A stretch of DNA of 64,000 bases from assembly GCA_934394435.1 (NCBI GenBank), contig CAKRRN010000005.1, positions 22,853 to 86,852 of the forward strand, read 5' to 3'. Position 1 is the first letter of the stretch. Every line of letters begins with the position of its first letter. The DNA comes from an uncultured Bacteroidaceae bacterium (GTDB taxonomy: Bacteria > Bacteroidota > Bacteroidia > Bacteroidales > Bacteroidaceae). The notes under the pieces are model-generated. The model did no database searches. It saw only the letters and a program-made list of their open reading frames with translations, and was not told the DNA's origin. Positions 26,839 through 34,988 of this stretch are shown here, in pieces. The position numbers and the translations under genes are program-made.

Positions 26839-27276
26839 ATGGAAAAACTTTCATTCATGAACTGCCACAGAGTGGTTCAAGTATGCGAAGCAGGTGTTGC
26901 CGAGAATGTATATGACTTTCAGCCATACGCAAGAAAAGAGCGAGGTACTGGAATGTTTGACCAGCAATATCATCGCCTAACAAACGTGAATACAAAAGAG
27001 GATATTTATATCTCGGTAAATGCAACTGCAATAATGGGGAAATATGAGGTGACAAAGTTTAACGACAAACGACACCTTGGAGACCTATACCAGACAGCTA
27101 TCTCGGCTCATAACTGGTCCTCGATGGATCCGGAACGTGCCGCAAAGGTTGAATGGTTTCATACGAAGAGGGACTTAATGCAGACCTTGCCAATATTCCT
27201 ACGGAGAAGCAAGAGGAATATTATAACAAATATCACTCATGGGTGTCTACGATTCTTGCCAAGGAAAGCCGCATAG
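26839..27276 (+). CDS. N-terminal part of a frameshifted accessory protein
   Basis: 145 residues encoded, but only the first ~106 look native. That part (FMNCHRVVQVCEAGVAENVY, YARKERGTGMFDQQYHRL) ends in AAKVEWF. From there the reading continues as low-quality sequence (HTKRDLMQTLPIF...) to a stop, while frame 27153 continues with SYEEGLNADLANIP. Adding one T to the TTT at 27157-27159 would join the two as EWFSYEEGL. A single-base deletion in a T run is therefore likely, or a real two-gene overlap. Function unknown. Confidence 0.55.
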   Translation: MEKLSFMNCHRVVQVCEAGVAENVYDFQPYARKERGTGMFDQQYHRLTNVNTKEDIYISVNATAIMGKYEVTKFNDKRHLGDLYQTAISAHNWSSMDPERAAKVEWFHTKRDLMQTLPIFLRRSKRNIITNITHGCLRFLPRKAA

Positions 27277-27971
27277 CAAGTTCTTTTGTTACAGGACCTG
27301 CAAAGTTCAACAACTCAAAGAATGAAAAAGCCAACGCCTCATATGCGAAAGCATGTGAAGACTTCTCTGCTTGGCGTGAAAAGACATTGAAGTCAATCCG
27401 CAGAGCCATGGAGGAAGCGAAACCTCTTGAGCAACGTGAGGATGAGCGTTGGGATAAAATTCGCAACGACCTTGACTTGACCGCAAGTTCTATACGCGAC
27501 ATTGACGAGAACAATGCTCCGTACCATCGCAGCCTATTCGTGAACTCTCTGTACGGCAAGGCTGAAACGCTTGCCAAGAACGGAGAAAAGACCTTGCTTG
27601 ACAGATATGTTAAGCGAGTTGTAGAATGGAACGATAAATTGAAGAAGCCGCTTATTACACAGCGTCACAAGTTTTGGAAGCTCCAGGAATTATGTGAACG
27701 GTGCGTAGAGAAAGCAGAAGCTCGTTCGGGAAAAGAGAGCGTGACTATCGAGAAAGATGGTTGCAGCATCGTCAAAAACTACTCTATTGACCGCCTTCAG
27801 TTGGTTTTTGACGGAAAGCCAAAGGCTGAGGTCATAAGCAAACTCAAGAGTAACGGCTTTAGGTGGTCTCCGTCAAATACAGCGTGGCAGCGTCAGTTGA
27901 CAAGTAACGCCCTATATGCAGCAGCAAGGGTTGTTGATGTTACCATGGAAGAGCTTAGAAGAGCGCAGTAA
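27153..27971 (+). CDS. C-terminal part of a frameshifted accessory protein
   Basis: 272 residues from an ATG that directly follows an in-frame TGA. The first half is coiled and charged (EKQEEYYNKYHSWV, KACEDFSAWREKTLKSIRRA). The end (about residues 205-265) has a small conserved domain seen in large polyvalent phage and plasmid proteins: KDGCSIVKNYSIDRLQLVF, then KLKSNGFRWSPSNTAWQRQL. Read with the upstream frame it would form one protein of about 377 residues. It ends just before a strong terminator. Confidence 0.6.
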   Translation: MVSYEEGLNADLANIPTEKQEEYYNKYHSWVSTILAKESRIASSFVTGPAKFNNSKNEKANASYAKACEDFSAWREKTLKSIRRAMEEAKPLEQREDERWDKIRNDLDLTASSIRDIDENNAPYHRSLFVNSLYGKAETLAKNGEKTLLDRYVKRVVEWNDKLKKPLITQRHKFWKLQELCERCVEKAEARSGKESVTIEKDGCSIVKNYSIDRLQLVFDGKPKAEVISKLKSNGFRWSPSNTAWQRQLTSNALYAAARVVDVTMEELRRAQ

Positions 27972-27976
27972 TCAAC

Positions 27977-28016
27977 GAAAAGGCATCCGTCCGTTCCTTG
28001 GATAGATGCCTTTTTC
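27977..28016 (+). terminator. Rho-independent terminator
   Basis: AAAAGGCATC (27978-27987) pairs with GATGCCTTTTT (28005-28015), with a T-tract. It closes the block from 25838 and precedes promoter copy 6. Confidence 0.85.
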
Positions 28017-28045
28017 AATGCTCGTCGGATGGATGAAATAAACTT

Positions 28046-28124
28046 GCAAATAAGATAAACTTTTCTTGCTAAATACTTGCATATTTGATAAATTATCACT
28101 ATCTTTGTAATGCAAATAAGATAA
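28046..28124 (+). promoter_or_regulatory. Repeated promoter/operator cassette, copy 6
   Basis: Motifs at 28046-28058, from 28079 and at 28112-28124. TTG at 28077-28079, 20 bases, TATCTTTG at 28100-28107. A fourth motif, GCAAATAAGAT (28145-28155), directly abuts the ATG at 28156, so this gene may be under tighter control. Confidence 0.8.
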
Positions 28125-28155
28125 ACAAGTAATCACAAATTAAAGCAAATAAGAT

Positions 28156-28464
28156 ATGATACTTACACAGCAAACATTGAATGCCATCAGCGCATCTATT
28201 GAGAACGCAGAGTTAGAAGACGGTTGGTCAAGCGAGATTGAGGACGAAATCGAGCAAGACAAAATTGCCATCTTCATAACCTACAAGGTTTGTGGAAACT
28301 ACGTTGAGGAGTACAACTACCATTCAGAGGTGCCGTACAACTGCTACGAGAATGTGTCTCACACCGATTTTGAAGATGCCGAGATATTGAGCATCGAGGC
28401 GTTCGACGAGGATGGCGAAGAGGTTGCAATCGAGAATTTGAGCGAGGTGGAGTATTATAACTAA
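28156..28464 (+). CDS. Acidic hypothetical protein
   Basis: 102 residues, highly acidic (EDGWSSEIEDEIEQDKIAIF, FEDAEILSIEAFDEDGEE). No family recognised. The acidic character would suit a DNA-mimic or inhibitor protein, but this is only a possibility. An operator copy abuts its start. Confidence 0.5.
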   Translation: MILTQQTLNAISASIENAELEDGWSSEIEDEIEQDKIAIFITYKVCGNYVEEYNYHSEVPYNCYENVSHTDFEDAEILSIEAFDEDGEEVAIENLSEVEYYN

Positions 28465-28473
28465 GACAAGACT

Positions 28474-28884
28474 ATGGAAATCATAGTGAACATTCCACAA
28501 AACGACTACATCCAACCGACAGAAGTTCGGGAGGATGTAGTACAGAAAATCTGCGATGTATTCCTTGACAATCGCGGAGGGTATTATCACAACATCTTCC
28601 ACCCAGTGAATGACGGAGGCTATCGTGTAAGAACGCTTGGTTTGCGTATTCACAAGAAAAGTGGCAGGGCTTATGAGTTTGACCACAAGGCTTTGTTTGA
28701 CAGCGATGATTTTGTGAAAATCCATGGCTGCGAAATGAAAGCCGCTTTCCAAGCTCTCATAAAGGCTGGCTATCACATGTACAGAGTATATGAATATGGC
28801 TCATGGATGGGGTATGCCTGTGACAAGAAACCACATTACGAAGGAAATACCGAAGTGTTTGAATTCAACGATTTTATTGACTAA
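28474..28884 (+). CDS. Hypothetical protein
   Basis: 136 residues. Mixed strands and helices (GGYRVRTLGLRIHKKSGRAY, then KAAFQALIKAGYHMYRVYEY), suggesting a globular alpha/beta protein. No family recognised. Nine bases separate it from the gene before. Confidence 0.5.
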   Translation: MEIIVNIPQNDYIQPTEVREDVVQKICDVFLDNRGGYYHNIFHPVNDGGYRVRTLGLRIHKKSGRAYEFDHKALFDSDDFVKIHGCEMKAAFQALIKAGYHMYRVYEYGSWMGYACDKKPHYEGNTEVFEFNDFID

Positions 28885-28898
28885 AAAACAAATACGCT

Positions 28899-29237
28899 AT
28901 GACAAGTTTAGAAATGGTGCAGTATAAGCGCACCGACGATATGAATAGCTTGCATCTGATGCTTGCAAATGAAAGTTCTATCTATGAACTTTGGCACGAT
29001 ACAGCAACTCGCTTAGCAAGAAGAGTCCTTGCCGGCAAGGAAATGGATTATGACGAGTTAGCAGCTGAATACGGCAAGAAGATAGCTCCATCACTCGAAA
29101 GACTCAGCATCCGTCACCATAAAATTTGTGGAGAGTGGCTGCAAGTTACCGATGAGCAGAAGAGAATATTAGCGTGGCAGTGGTTCTATAATGACATCAT
29201 GGAAACTGTCTTATTCCTCAGACAAGAACTTAAATAA
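28899..29237 (+). CDS. Hypothetical protein
   Basis: 112 residues, all helical. Patterns such as LWHDTATRLARRVLAGKEMD and YDELAAEYGKKIAPSLERLS suggest a compact helical bundle. No family recognised. Confidence 0.5.
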   Translation: MTSLEMVQYKRTDDMNSLHLMLANESSIYELWHDTATRLARRVLAGKEMDYDELAAEYGKKIAPSLERLSIRHHKICGEWLQVTDEQKRILAWQWFYNDIMETVLFLRQELK

Positions 29238-29246
29238 GTCGAGAAT

Positions 29247-29627
29247 ATGTTGCCTGATAGTTCAGAAGCCGAGCATTTGGCTGAGATATGCGATTATGAC
29301 TTCAATGATTACGAACCTTATTCTGCCTTGGAGAAGCAATTCTATCTGAAAGCAAGAAGCCATTGCTTCTCTAAGGCAGATATAGGTAAGTATGTTATAG
29401 TACAAAATTCAAGAAGGAATCGAAATGTCATGCCAACGATGTATCTTGTTGATAGAGCCAAGACCAAACGTATGTGGTGGTCTCCGGCATCTATTTATGC
29501 TATGGTGTTTGAGAGTAAGTCTGCTGCCGAATATCAAGCTAAGAGGTATAAGTATAATAAGGCAAGAGTGAAGCAAATAACGCCCAAAATGGCCGATATG
29601 GAGTACTACGAAAATAATTATGAATAA
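29247..29627 (+). CDS. Hypothetical protein
   Basis: 126 residues, basic in the second half (AEYQAKRYKYNKARVKQITP). Contains KARSHCFSKADIGKYVIVQ, a beta-strand pair that may be an SH3-like part. No family recognised. Confidence 0.45.
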   Translation: MLPDSSEAEHLAEICDYDFNDYEPYSALEKQFYLKARSHCFSKADIGKYVIVQNSRRNRNVMPTMYLVDRAKTKRMWWSPASIYAMVFESKSAAEYQAKRYKYNKARVKQITPKMADMEYYENNYE

Positions 29628-29635
29628 GAATAACT

Positions 29636-30061
29636 ATGAAATACGAAGAGTGGAGAAAACAACATCAAGAGAGTTTTAGCAAATTGCCGTTGAAGGCAGC
29701 CTTTAGCCAGAAGCAGTTTGAAGAAATGATGTCGGAGTGGGGACTGACAACAAGCGAGGAAGATTTGCAGAAGTTACAGCCTCTTGGAGGTGGTGCTTAT
29801 TGCCTGAAGACTGACTATCACCTCTTTATTGAATGGGGCGAGGAACAGGACAGGCAGCAAAAGGAGTTCTTGTCCAATGAGGAACAATTAAAGGACGCTC
29901 TGATATGCGAGTTTGGAAACCATGAGTGCGGTTATACTATGGATCCGAAAGAAGCAGTTCGCGAGCTCTTTGACGATAAGGAAGCAAAGAGTAATGAGCT
30001 GCTAAAGAAAGTCCTTCCTATCGCATGGAAGGAATATCTTGAAAAATGCGATGATTACTAA
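29636..30061 (+). CDS. Hypothetical protein
   Basis: 141 residues. An N-terminal helical region (KLPLKAAFSQKQFEEMMSEW) followed by LGGGAYCLKTDYHLFIEWGE, a pattern of strands seen in small Bacteroidales mobile element proteins. No function known. It ends before a terminator. Confidence 0.5.
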   Translation: MKYEEWRKQHQESFSKLPLKAAFSQKQFEEMMSEWGLTTSEEDLQKLQPLGGGAYCLKTDYHLFIEWGEEQDRQQKEFLSNEEQLKDALICEFGNHECGYTMDPKEAVRELFDDKEAKSNELLKKVLPIAWKEYLEKCDDY

Positions 30062-30081
30062 TTATCATATTTGACTGTGGT

Positions 30082-30115
30082 GGCTGCTCGTCCGTGAGGA
30101 TAGGCAGCTTTTTTA
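30082..30115 (+). terminator. Rho-independent terminator
   Basis: GGCTGCTCGTCC (30083-30092 and on) pairs imperfectly with GGATAGGCAGC, followed by six T (30109-30114). It closes the block 28156-30061. Confidence 0.75.
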
Positions 30116-30151
30116 ATACCGTAAGGCTTTGATACATAACGAAACAAACTT

Positions 30152-30230
30152 GCAAATAAGATAAACTTTTCTTGTTAAATACTTGCATATTTGATAAATT
30201 ATCACTATCTTTGTAATGCAAATAAGATAA
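30152..30230 (+). promoter_or_regulatory. Repeated promoter/operator cassette, copy 7
   Basis: Motifs at 30152-30164, from 30185 and at 30218-30230. TTG at 30183-30185, 20 bases, TATCTTTG at 30206-30213. The shared leader leads to the ATG at 30260. Confidence 0.8.
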
Positions 30231-30259
30231 ATAAGTAATCACTTAAAATTCTAAACATT

Positions 30260-30727
30260 ATGGCAACTTATAAGAATATCCTTACCCAAAAGGGTCTTAC
30301 CGAGAACGAAGTTAAGAACATTGAGCGTGAAATCAAGCTCGATACCTACGCAAGTATCTTCAACCAGTATATGAAGGAAGGAGCGAGCGGTTCAGTTAGC
30401 GATGCCATTCCGCAGCGTATGCTCTCCCTCATAAAGATTGAGTTCGATGATGAGCGTGAAATGGCAGAGTGGGAAAATGACAACCTTTTCTTAGGTGCTA
30501 CAGACTTGGAGCTGGCTATTGCCTATGTAAGAAAGAATGTCGATATGGAGCGTGTAGAGAGAGTCCGTTCGGTCCTCGCTTCAAACAATATGGAACTTGA
30601 TGATGTGGACGAGGATCTGTCAGATGAAATCTACGACCTCATGGAGGAGTATGGCGCAGACCACGACCTCGCAGAAGGTTGGTGGGAGTATGAGGGAACA
30701 ACCGAAGATGTACTGAAGGAACTTTAA
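30260..30727 (+). CDS. Hypothetical acidic protein
   Basis: 155 residues, helical and acidic towards the end (DDVDEDLSDEIYDLMEEYGA). The N-terminus (YKNILTQKGLTENEVKNIER) looks like a small helical domain. No family recognised. Confidence 0.5.
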   Translation: MATYKNILTQKGLTENEVKNIEREIKLDTYASIFNQYMKEGASGSVSDAIPQRMLSLIKIEFDDEREMAEWENDNLFLGATDLELAIAYVRKNVDMERVERVRSVLASNNMELDDVDEDLSDEIYDLMEEYGADHDLAEGWWEYEGTTEDVLKEL

Positions 30728-30738
30728 TATTGGCAATT

Positions 30739-31539
30739 ATGGAAACGATAAATGCATATCCAACATTGGAAGTGGAAAGATACAATCTTACGCAAGCAGA
30801 CTTGCGCACCAAAGGATTGAACCTATATATCATCGTGGAGCGCGACCACAACTATTATGACGACTCAGACACAAACTTTCTGTATTTTGATGCTGAAGAC
30901 AATCGACTGAAGACCGGCCAGTGGACAACAAGAGGGTATTGTGGTGACTTTTACTATGACTATCCTCGTATTACGGAAGCCGACAATAGTATCAAAAATA
31001 AAGCACTTGTTGCAATGCGAGACTATGCAAAAAGTGTATCGACACCATCGAGCCTGACCACAATGTGGTGGAGAGATTACGATATAGAGGAGTTTGGAAT
31101 CCCTTGTGCTGTATCTGGAGGTCGCAAATACCAAGGAGAAGGAGTGTTAGTTAAACTATACAACCACAAGAGCTATTACGGTTCTTCGGAAAGTGTTTCT
31201 TTATGGACTGGCGAGAAGATGGAATTTGTCAATCCTTATTTCGTGAAAGTCGATGCGGATTTGGTTTTCTCCAAGATGTACGAGGTTCTTGATGATATGT
31301 CATTTGATGAACTGTATAAGTTCATAAATGAGTTCTACGACTCTCGTTATGATAATCCAACAACATTGATGTTAGAGAGGATATGTCCGATAGTTCCTAC
31401 GAACCGACCTACCATTGAAGACAAACGCAGGAACCTGCGAGAATGGGTCGCAGACAAGTTCAGCGACAAAACTCCGGAAGAGCAAGAGAAAATAACACAT
31501 TGTATCATGATGAAGAAATACGGAAAGGACACAATATGA
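30739..31539 (+). CDS. Hypothetical protein
   Basis: 266 residues from the ATG at 30739; a TTG nine bases upstream is also in frame. N-terminal half rich in Asp and Tyr (DHNYYDDSDTNFLYFDAEDN, CGDFYYDYPRITE) and C-terminal half helical (LSDKTPEEQEKITHC-like end). No family recognised. It overlaps the next gene by 4 bases. Confidence 0.5.
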   Translation: METINAYPTLEVERYNLTQADLRTKGLNLYIIVERDHNYYDDSDTNFLYFDAEDNRLKTGQWTTRGYCGDFYYDYPRITEADNSIKNKALVAMRDYAKSVSTPSSLTTMWWRDYDIEEFGIPCAVSGGRKYQGEGVLVKLYNHKSYYGSSESVSLWTGEKMEFVNPYFVKVDADLVFSKMYEVLDDMSFDELYKFINEFYDSRYDNPTTLMLERICPIVPTNRPTIEDKRRNLREWVADKFSDKTPEEQEKITHCIMMKKYGKDTI

Positions 31540-31925
31540 AACTAATATTGACAGACACAAATAAGGGGTATTCCTGGAGTAACAGAAACAAATATTATCT
31601 CTGTGAAACACAGAAGGAGTACGACGAGCTTGTGGAGAAATACAAGAACCACGAAAACTACCGTAAGGTTTATATGTTTGGGTGTTATCGTGAGGTGGCA
31701 AACTCCACGCAAGTACAAATTGGTGTGGGTATACATTGCCGACCACATACAGAAGTGAGCGATGGCTATGCTGTTCATGGTGGTCACACTTTGGATGCGG
31801 AGGGAATAACTGTCAGTTATAGAAATGGTACGTCGTCTATGGACTACACATCATACGAGCACTATATTAAACCGGGGTCTATCAAGGTAGACGAAAAGGC
31901 AAAAACAGAAAGTTGGTGGGTATGA
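31536..31925 (+). CDS. Hypothetical protein
   Basis: 129 residues from the ATG that overlaps the previous stop (ATGA); an upstream extension of the frame only shadows that gene. Strand-rich (VYMFGCYREVANSTQVQIGV, GYAVHGGHTLDAEG). No family recognised. Confidence 0.5.
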   Translation: MKLILTDTNKGYSWSNRNKYYLCETQKEYDELVEKYKNHENYRKVYMFGCYREVANSTQVQIGVGIHCRPHTEVSDGYAVHGGHTLDAEGITVSYRNGTSSMDYTSYEHYIKPGSIKVDEKAKTESWWV

Positions 31926-32254
31926 ACAAAAGAATTTTGACTCCAGCACCTATTGACAACAAGAATATTCTCGAGGATTTTGCCGACACCATTGTTCGCG
32001 AGTTCGATGACGGAGTAGCGGAGCGCCAAACATTTTGGCGAGACAGGCGTATGTATCTTGTAGATTACGCCTTTGGCACCAACCGCGGAACTGTCAAGTG
32101 TGTATATGGTAATCCAACTGACCTTGACATCTTAAAGTTAAGGGATGAGTTGTCCAGATACCTTAACTGTGACGAAGAGAGAAATGCAAGCTGCTGCGAA
32201 TTGGAGGTAGACGGAAAAGATATACGCATCGCTTTCTATTGGAGAGAAGAATAA
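31922..32254 (+). CDS. Hypothetical protein
   Basis: 110 residues from the ATG that overlaps the previous stop. Contains FADTIVREFDDGVAERQTFW and ILKLRDELSRYLNCDEERNA. No family recognised. It is the last accessory gene before the head module. Confidence 0.5.
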   Translation: MNKRILTPAPIDNKNILEDFADTIVREFDDGVAERQTFWRDRRMYLVDYAFGTNRGTVKCVYGNPTDLDILKLRDELSRYLNCDEERNASCCELEVDGKDIRIAFYWREE

Positions 32255-32280
32255 AGATTTATAGTTTAGTTTTTTAAGTG

Positions 32281-32320
32281 CAGAGGGACGGGCTAATTTG
32301 CGGCTCGTTCCTCTTTTTTT
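32281..32320 (+). terminator. Terminator upstream of the head module
   Basis: AGAGGGACGGGCT pairs with GGCTCGTTCCTCT through several G-T pairs, followed by seven T. It is preceded by a 21-base stretch (32260-32280) that recurs exactly at 60805-60825. Confidence 0.8.
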
Positions 32321-32342
32321 GTGGCAAAACACAGTTGTTTAC

Positions 32343-32410
32343 TGAACGATAGCGTTCACTACTATTTGATAACCTCTGACGAACACACAACTTATTATAA
32401 CTTACCTTTG
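32343..32410 (+). promoter_or_regulatory. Possible head-operon promoter with a palindrome
   Basis: TACCTTTG at 32403-32410 fits the -7 element TAnnTTTG, but there is no clear -33 TTG. A palindrome, TGAACG-ATAG-CGTTCA (32343-32358), lies about 45 bases upstream and may bind an activator. The same TACCTTTG form precedes the holin gene (51542). Confidence 0.4.
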
Positions 32411-32475
32411 CTATTAACAAAACAAAAATGCTTCATTTCTGCTGTGGGGCATACGGAATAAACAAACGAATAAGA

Positions 32476-33795
32476 ATGGCAAAATTAAGAATTTACAATC
32501 AGATTGTCAACGAGGAGGATAAGGTCTTTCTGCAGGACTGGTACGGCACGGACGGTGTTTGCTACAAAGACATTCCAGAGTTCCTTGACTCCATGGAAGA
32601 GGGCGACAACGAGATTGACATCAAGCTTCACTGCCCTGGCGGAGATTGCATTGAAGGTTGGGCAATCTATGACGCTCTGCGTAACTCCGGCAAGACAATT
32701 TCTGCTACCATCGAGGGCGAGTGTTCCTCTATGGCGACAATCATTCTCCTTGCCGCTCCAAAGGAACGGAGATTTGGCTTTGAGAACGCCCGAATGTGTA
32801 TTCATAACCCTGCTGTTGCGTGGCTTGACCTTTGGAGTGACGAAAGGCTCACGGCAGACGAAATTAAGAACCTCAAAGCAAAGCTGACAGCGCAGGAAAT
32901 CTCTCTCATTGAGGAGCAGAACAAAATTCTGAACCTTTACGTTGAGCGCACAGGAGCAGACCGCGAGGAATTGCAGTCGCTCATGAACGAGGACAAGTAC
33001 GTTAACATGGCACGGGCAGCAAAACTTGGCTTCATAGCCTCAACACTCGCTCCTAATACGGACAACAAGAAAAAACATAAATCATCAAATTCAAACAAAA
33101 TGGCAAAAGAACAGATTAAGATTGAGAACCGCATCGTAAAGAAGCTGCTCTCTATGGCTGGTATCGCCAAGATTGAGGACGTGCAGATCCTCGACCAAAA
33201 GATTACCGCCGCCGACGGCACCGAGTTCACCGTAGAGCGTGAGGACGGCGACCCGCAGGTTGGCGACAAGGCTTATCCCAACGGAACATACGTTCTTGAG
33301 GACGGCACTACTATCGTAGTTGCAGACGAGGTTATCGAGTCCATCACTCCTGCCGACAATGGCGAGGGCGAAGGTGGCGACGGCAACGGCGAGGGTGACG
33401 GAAGCAATGACCTCAAGGCACAGGTAGACAACCTCACGCAGCAGGTAGCCGACCTTACCGAGCAGGTGAACACACTCACCTCCGAGAAGGAAGCTCTCGC
33501 AACCGACAAGGCAAATCTCGAAAGCAAGGTTACAGACCTTGAGGCAAAGGTGGCAGCACTGGAGCCAGAGGCAAAGACCGACGAGGAGAAGGCTATCCTT
33601 GATGTCGTAAACAAAGCCGGTGGCAAGGCGTGGCTCGACGGACTGAAGGATATGTCATCCACATTCACCGCAAGCAACCGTAAGTTTGTGGCTCATGGCG
33701 ACAACAACGGCGGACAGCAGGGCGAGACAAGAGCACAGCGTATGCTCCGTGAGCAGCGTGAACGTCAGGAGGCAAAGCGCAAGGCTCGCAAGTAG
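32476..33795 (+). CDS. ClpP-type prohead protease fused to a scaffold domain
   Basis: 439 residues from the ATG at 32476 (an upstream ATG at 32428 would add 16 unlikely residues). The N-terminal ~190 residues are a ClpP-like serine protease: CPGGDCIEGWAIYDAL, the nucleophile in GECSSMATIILLAA, and the His in MCIHNPAVAW. The C-terminal part is acidic and coiled (NLTQQVADLTEQVNTLTSEK), with a basic end (MLREQRERQEAKRKARK), as in scaffold proteins. It matures the capsid and guides assembly. An internal ATG at 33100 could give the scaffold alone. Confidence 0.85.
   Translation: MAKLRIYNQIVNEEDKVFLQDWYGTDGVCYKDIPEFLDSMEEGDNEIDIKLHCPGGDCIEGWAIYDALRNSGKTISATIEGECSSMATIILLAAPKERRFGFENARMCIHNPAVAWLDLWSDERLTADEIKNLKAKLTAQEISLIEEQNKILNLYVERTGADREELQSLMNEDKYVNMARAAKLGFIASTLAPNTDNKKKHKSSNSNKMAKEQIKIENRIVKKLLSMAGIAKIEDVQILDQKITAADGTEFTVEREDGDPQVGDKAYPNGTYVLEDGTTIVVADEVIESITPADNGEGEGGDGNGEGDGSNDLKAQVDNLTQQVADLTEQVNTLTSEKEALATDKANLESKVTDLEAKVAALEPEAKTDEEKAILDVVNKAGGKAWLDGLKDMSSTFTASNRKFVAHGDNNGGQQGETRAQRMLREQRERQEAKRKARK
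33100..33795 (+). CDS. Possible separate scaffold product from an internal start
   Basis: An in-frame ATG at 33100 (MAKEQIKIENR) sits exactly at the junction of the protease and scaffold parts, preceded by an A-rich stretch. The product would be 231 residues and would hold only the coiled-coil scaffold. This copies the lambda C/Nu3 arrangement. It is inferred; no strong ribosome binding site is seen. Confidence 0.4.
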   Translation: MAKEQIKIENRIVKKLLSMAGIAKIEDVQILDQKITAADGTEFTVEREDGDPQVGDKAYPNGTYVLEDGTTIVVADEVIESITPADNGEGEGGDGNGEGDGSNDLKAQVDNLTQQVADLTEQVNTLTSEKEALATDKANLESKVTDLEAKVAALEPEAKTDEEKAILDVVNKAGGKAWLDGLKDMSSTFTASNRKFVAHGDNNGGQQGETRAQRMLREQRERQEAKRKARK

Positions 33796-33833
33796 TAATC
33801 AACATGTATAACGAATAAAACAAGAAGCATTAT

Positions 33834-34925
33834 ATGAAAACAATAGACTTCAATAGTTTTACCGTTGACAATGGTGCGATTCGTGACCTTAACGAGTTGC
33901 TTTTCACATCAATCTTTAACGACCCCGACCTTGAGCGTACCTGTACCATGGTGACAGACCTCACCAATGGTCAGAAGTTCGGTATGCTCGACTCTATGGG
34001 TGATGTCGGCGAGAGCGGCGGTGGCTGTGACCCCACCTACAGCAAGATTAAGGTTACTGGTATCGAGAAGACTTGGGATTTGGGCAAGTGGCGCATCCCT
34101 AAGTCTGTCTGCTACGAGGACCTGACCAACACGCTCGCCAAGTATGGAATGCATCCTGGCACAGAAGCAGGCGACATCACCGATACGCCTTACTTCGACA
34201 AGGTTCTTGAACCTCTGCTCCAGAAGGCTATCACCGAGATGTTCTGGCGTCTTACATGGTTCGGTGACAAGGACGCAAAGAACGTATCCTCATCTGGCAT
34301 TGACACCGCTGGAGGTGGTCATATCACCGATACCATTGACCCGAAGTTGCTCAAGCCGACCGATGGCTTCTGGAAGCGTCTGCAGGCTATCATCGCCGAA
34401 AATGCCGGACAGCAGACACAGATTGCAGCCAACAACTCTGCATCTAAGGCTCTTCAGAAAACAGACCTCCGCAAGTCGGGTGTGGCTATCGGTATCGTAG
34501 ATGATATGCTCACCGACGCAGACTCTCGCATCTTCGACAAGCCAGACCACGCTATCATGATGACCAACTCGCTCTACAAGGCTCTGCGTAACGATGTCGT
34601 AGACAAGTACGGCAAGACGACAATGCCTTTCGAGTTCGTCAGTTCTGGTATCGGTCTGTCCGAGTATGACGGCCATACCGTGATTGTGCTTGACATTTGG
34701 GACCGCCTTATCCGCAAGTTCGAGGACAACGGCACGACCCTCAACTGCCCGCACCGCGCCGTTCTCTGCTCACCGAGCAACCTCTTCGTAGGAACCTCCG
34801 ATAAAGACCGTATGTCATCACTTGATGTAGAGTTCGACAAGCGCAAGCGTGACAACTACATCTTCGCCGAGTCAGACCTTGGCACTGTCATTGGTGAGGA
34901 CGACCTCGTACAGGTGGCTATCTAA
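33834..34925 (+). CDS. Major capsid protein
   Basis: 363 residues, after the protease/scaffold gene and before a strong hairpin, as expected for the most expressed head gene. Its length and content suit an HK97-type fold: an acidic loop near the N-terminus, KFGMLDSMGDVGESGGG, a spine-helix-like part (EPLLQKAITEMFWRLTWFG) and a C-terminal domain with LCSPSNLFVGTSDKD. Codon use is more GC-rich than in the accessory genes, which fits strong expression. Confidence 0.8.
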   Translation: MKTIDFNSFTVDNGAIRDLNELLFTSIFNDPDLERTCTMVTDLTNGQKFGMLDSMGDVGESGGGCDPTYSKIKVTGIEKTWDLGKWRIPKSVCYEDLTNTLAKYGMHPGTEAGDITDTPYFDKVLEPLLQKAITEMFWRLTWFGDKDAKNVSSSGIDTAGGGHITDTIDPKLLKPTDGFWKRLQAIIAENAGQQTQIAANNSASKALQKTDLRKSGVAIGIVDDMLTDADSRIFDKPDHAIMMTNSLYKALRNDVVDKYGKTTMPFEFVSSGIGLSEYDGHTVIVLDIWDRLIRKFEDNGTTLNCPHRAVLCSPSNLFVGTSDKDRMSSLDVEFDKRKRDNYIFAESDLGTVIGEDDLVQVAI

Positions 34926-34942
34926 CAACAAGTCTAACAAGG

Positions 34943-34967
34943 AGGGGAGGCCGCAAACCTCCCCTTT
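34943..34967 (+). terminator. Hairpin after the capsid gene
   Basis: AGGGGAGG (34943-34950) pairs with CCTCCCCT (34958-34965), loop CCGCAAA, with TTT following. It probably acts as a partial terminator that lowers expression of the genes after the capsid. Confidence 0.65.
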
Positions 34968-34988
34968 ATGAATTAAAAACATACAATT

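Noticed and set aside
27130..27170. Programmed -1 ribosomal frameshift joining 26839 and 27153
   Set aside because: No slippery heptamer of the X XXY YYZ type lies in the overlap; a deleted T in a T run explains the data more simply.
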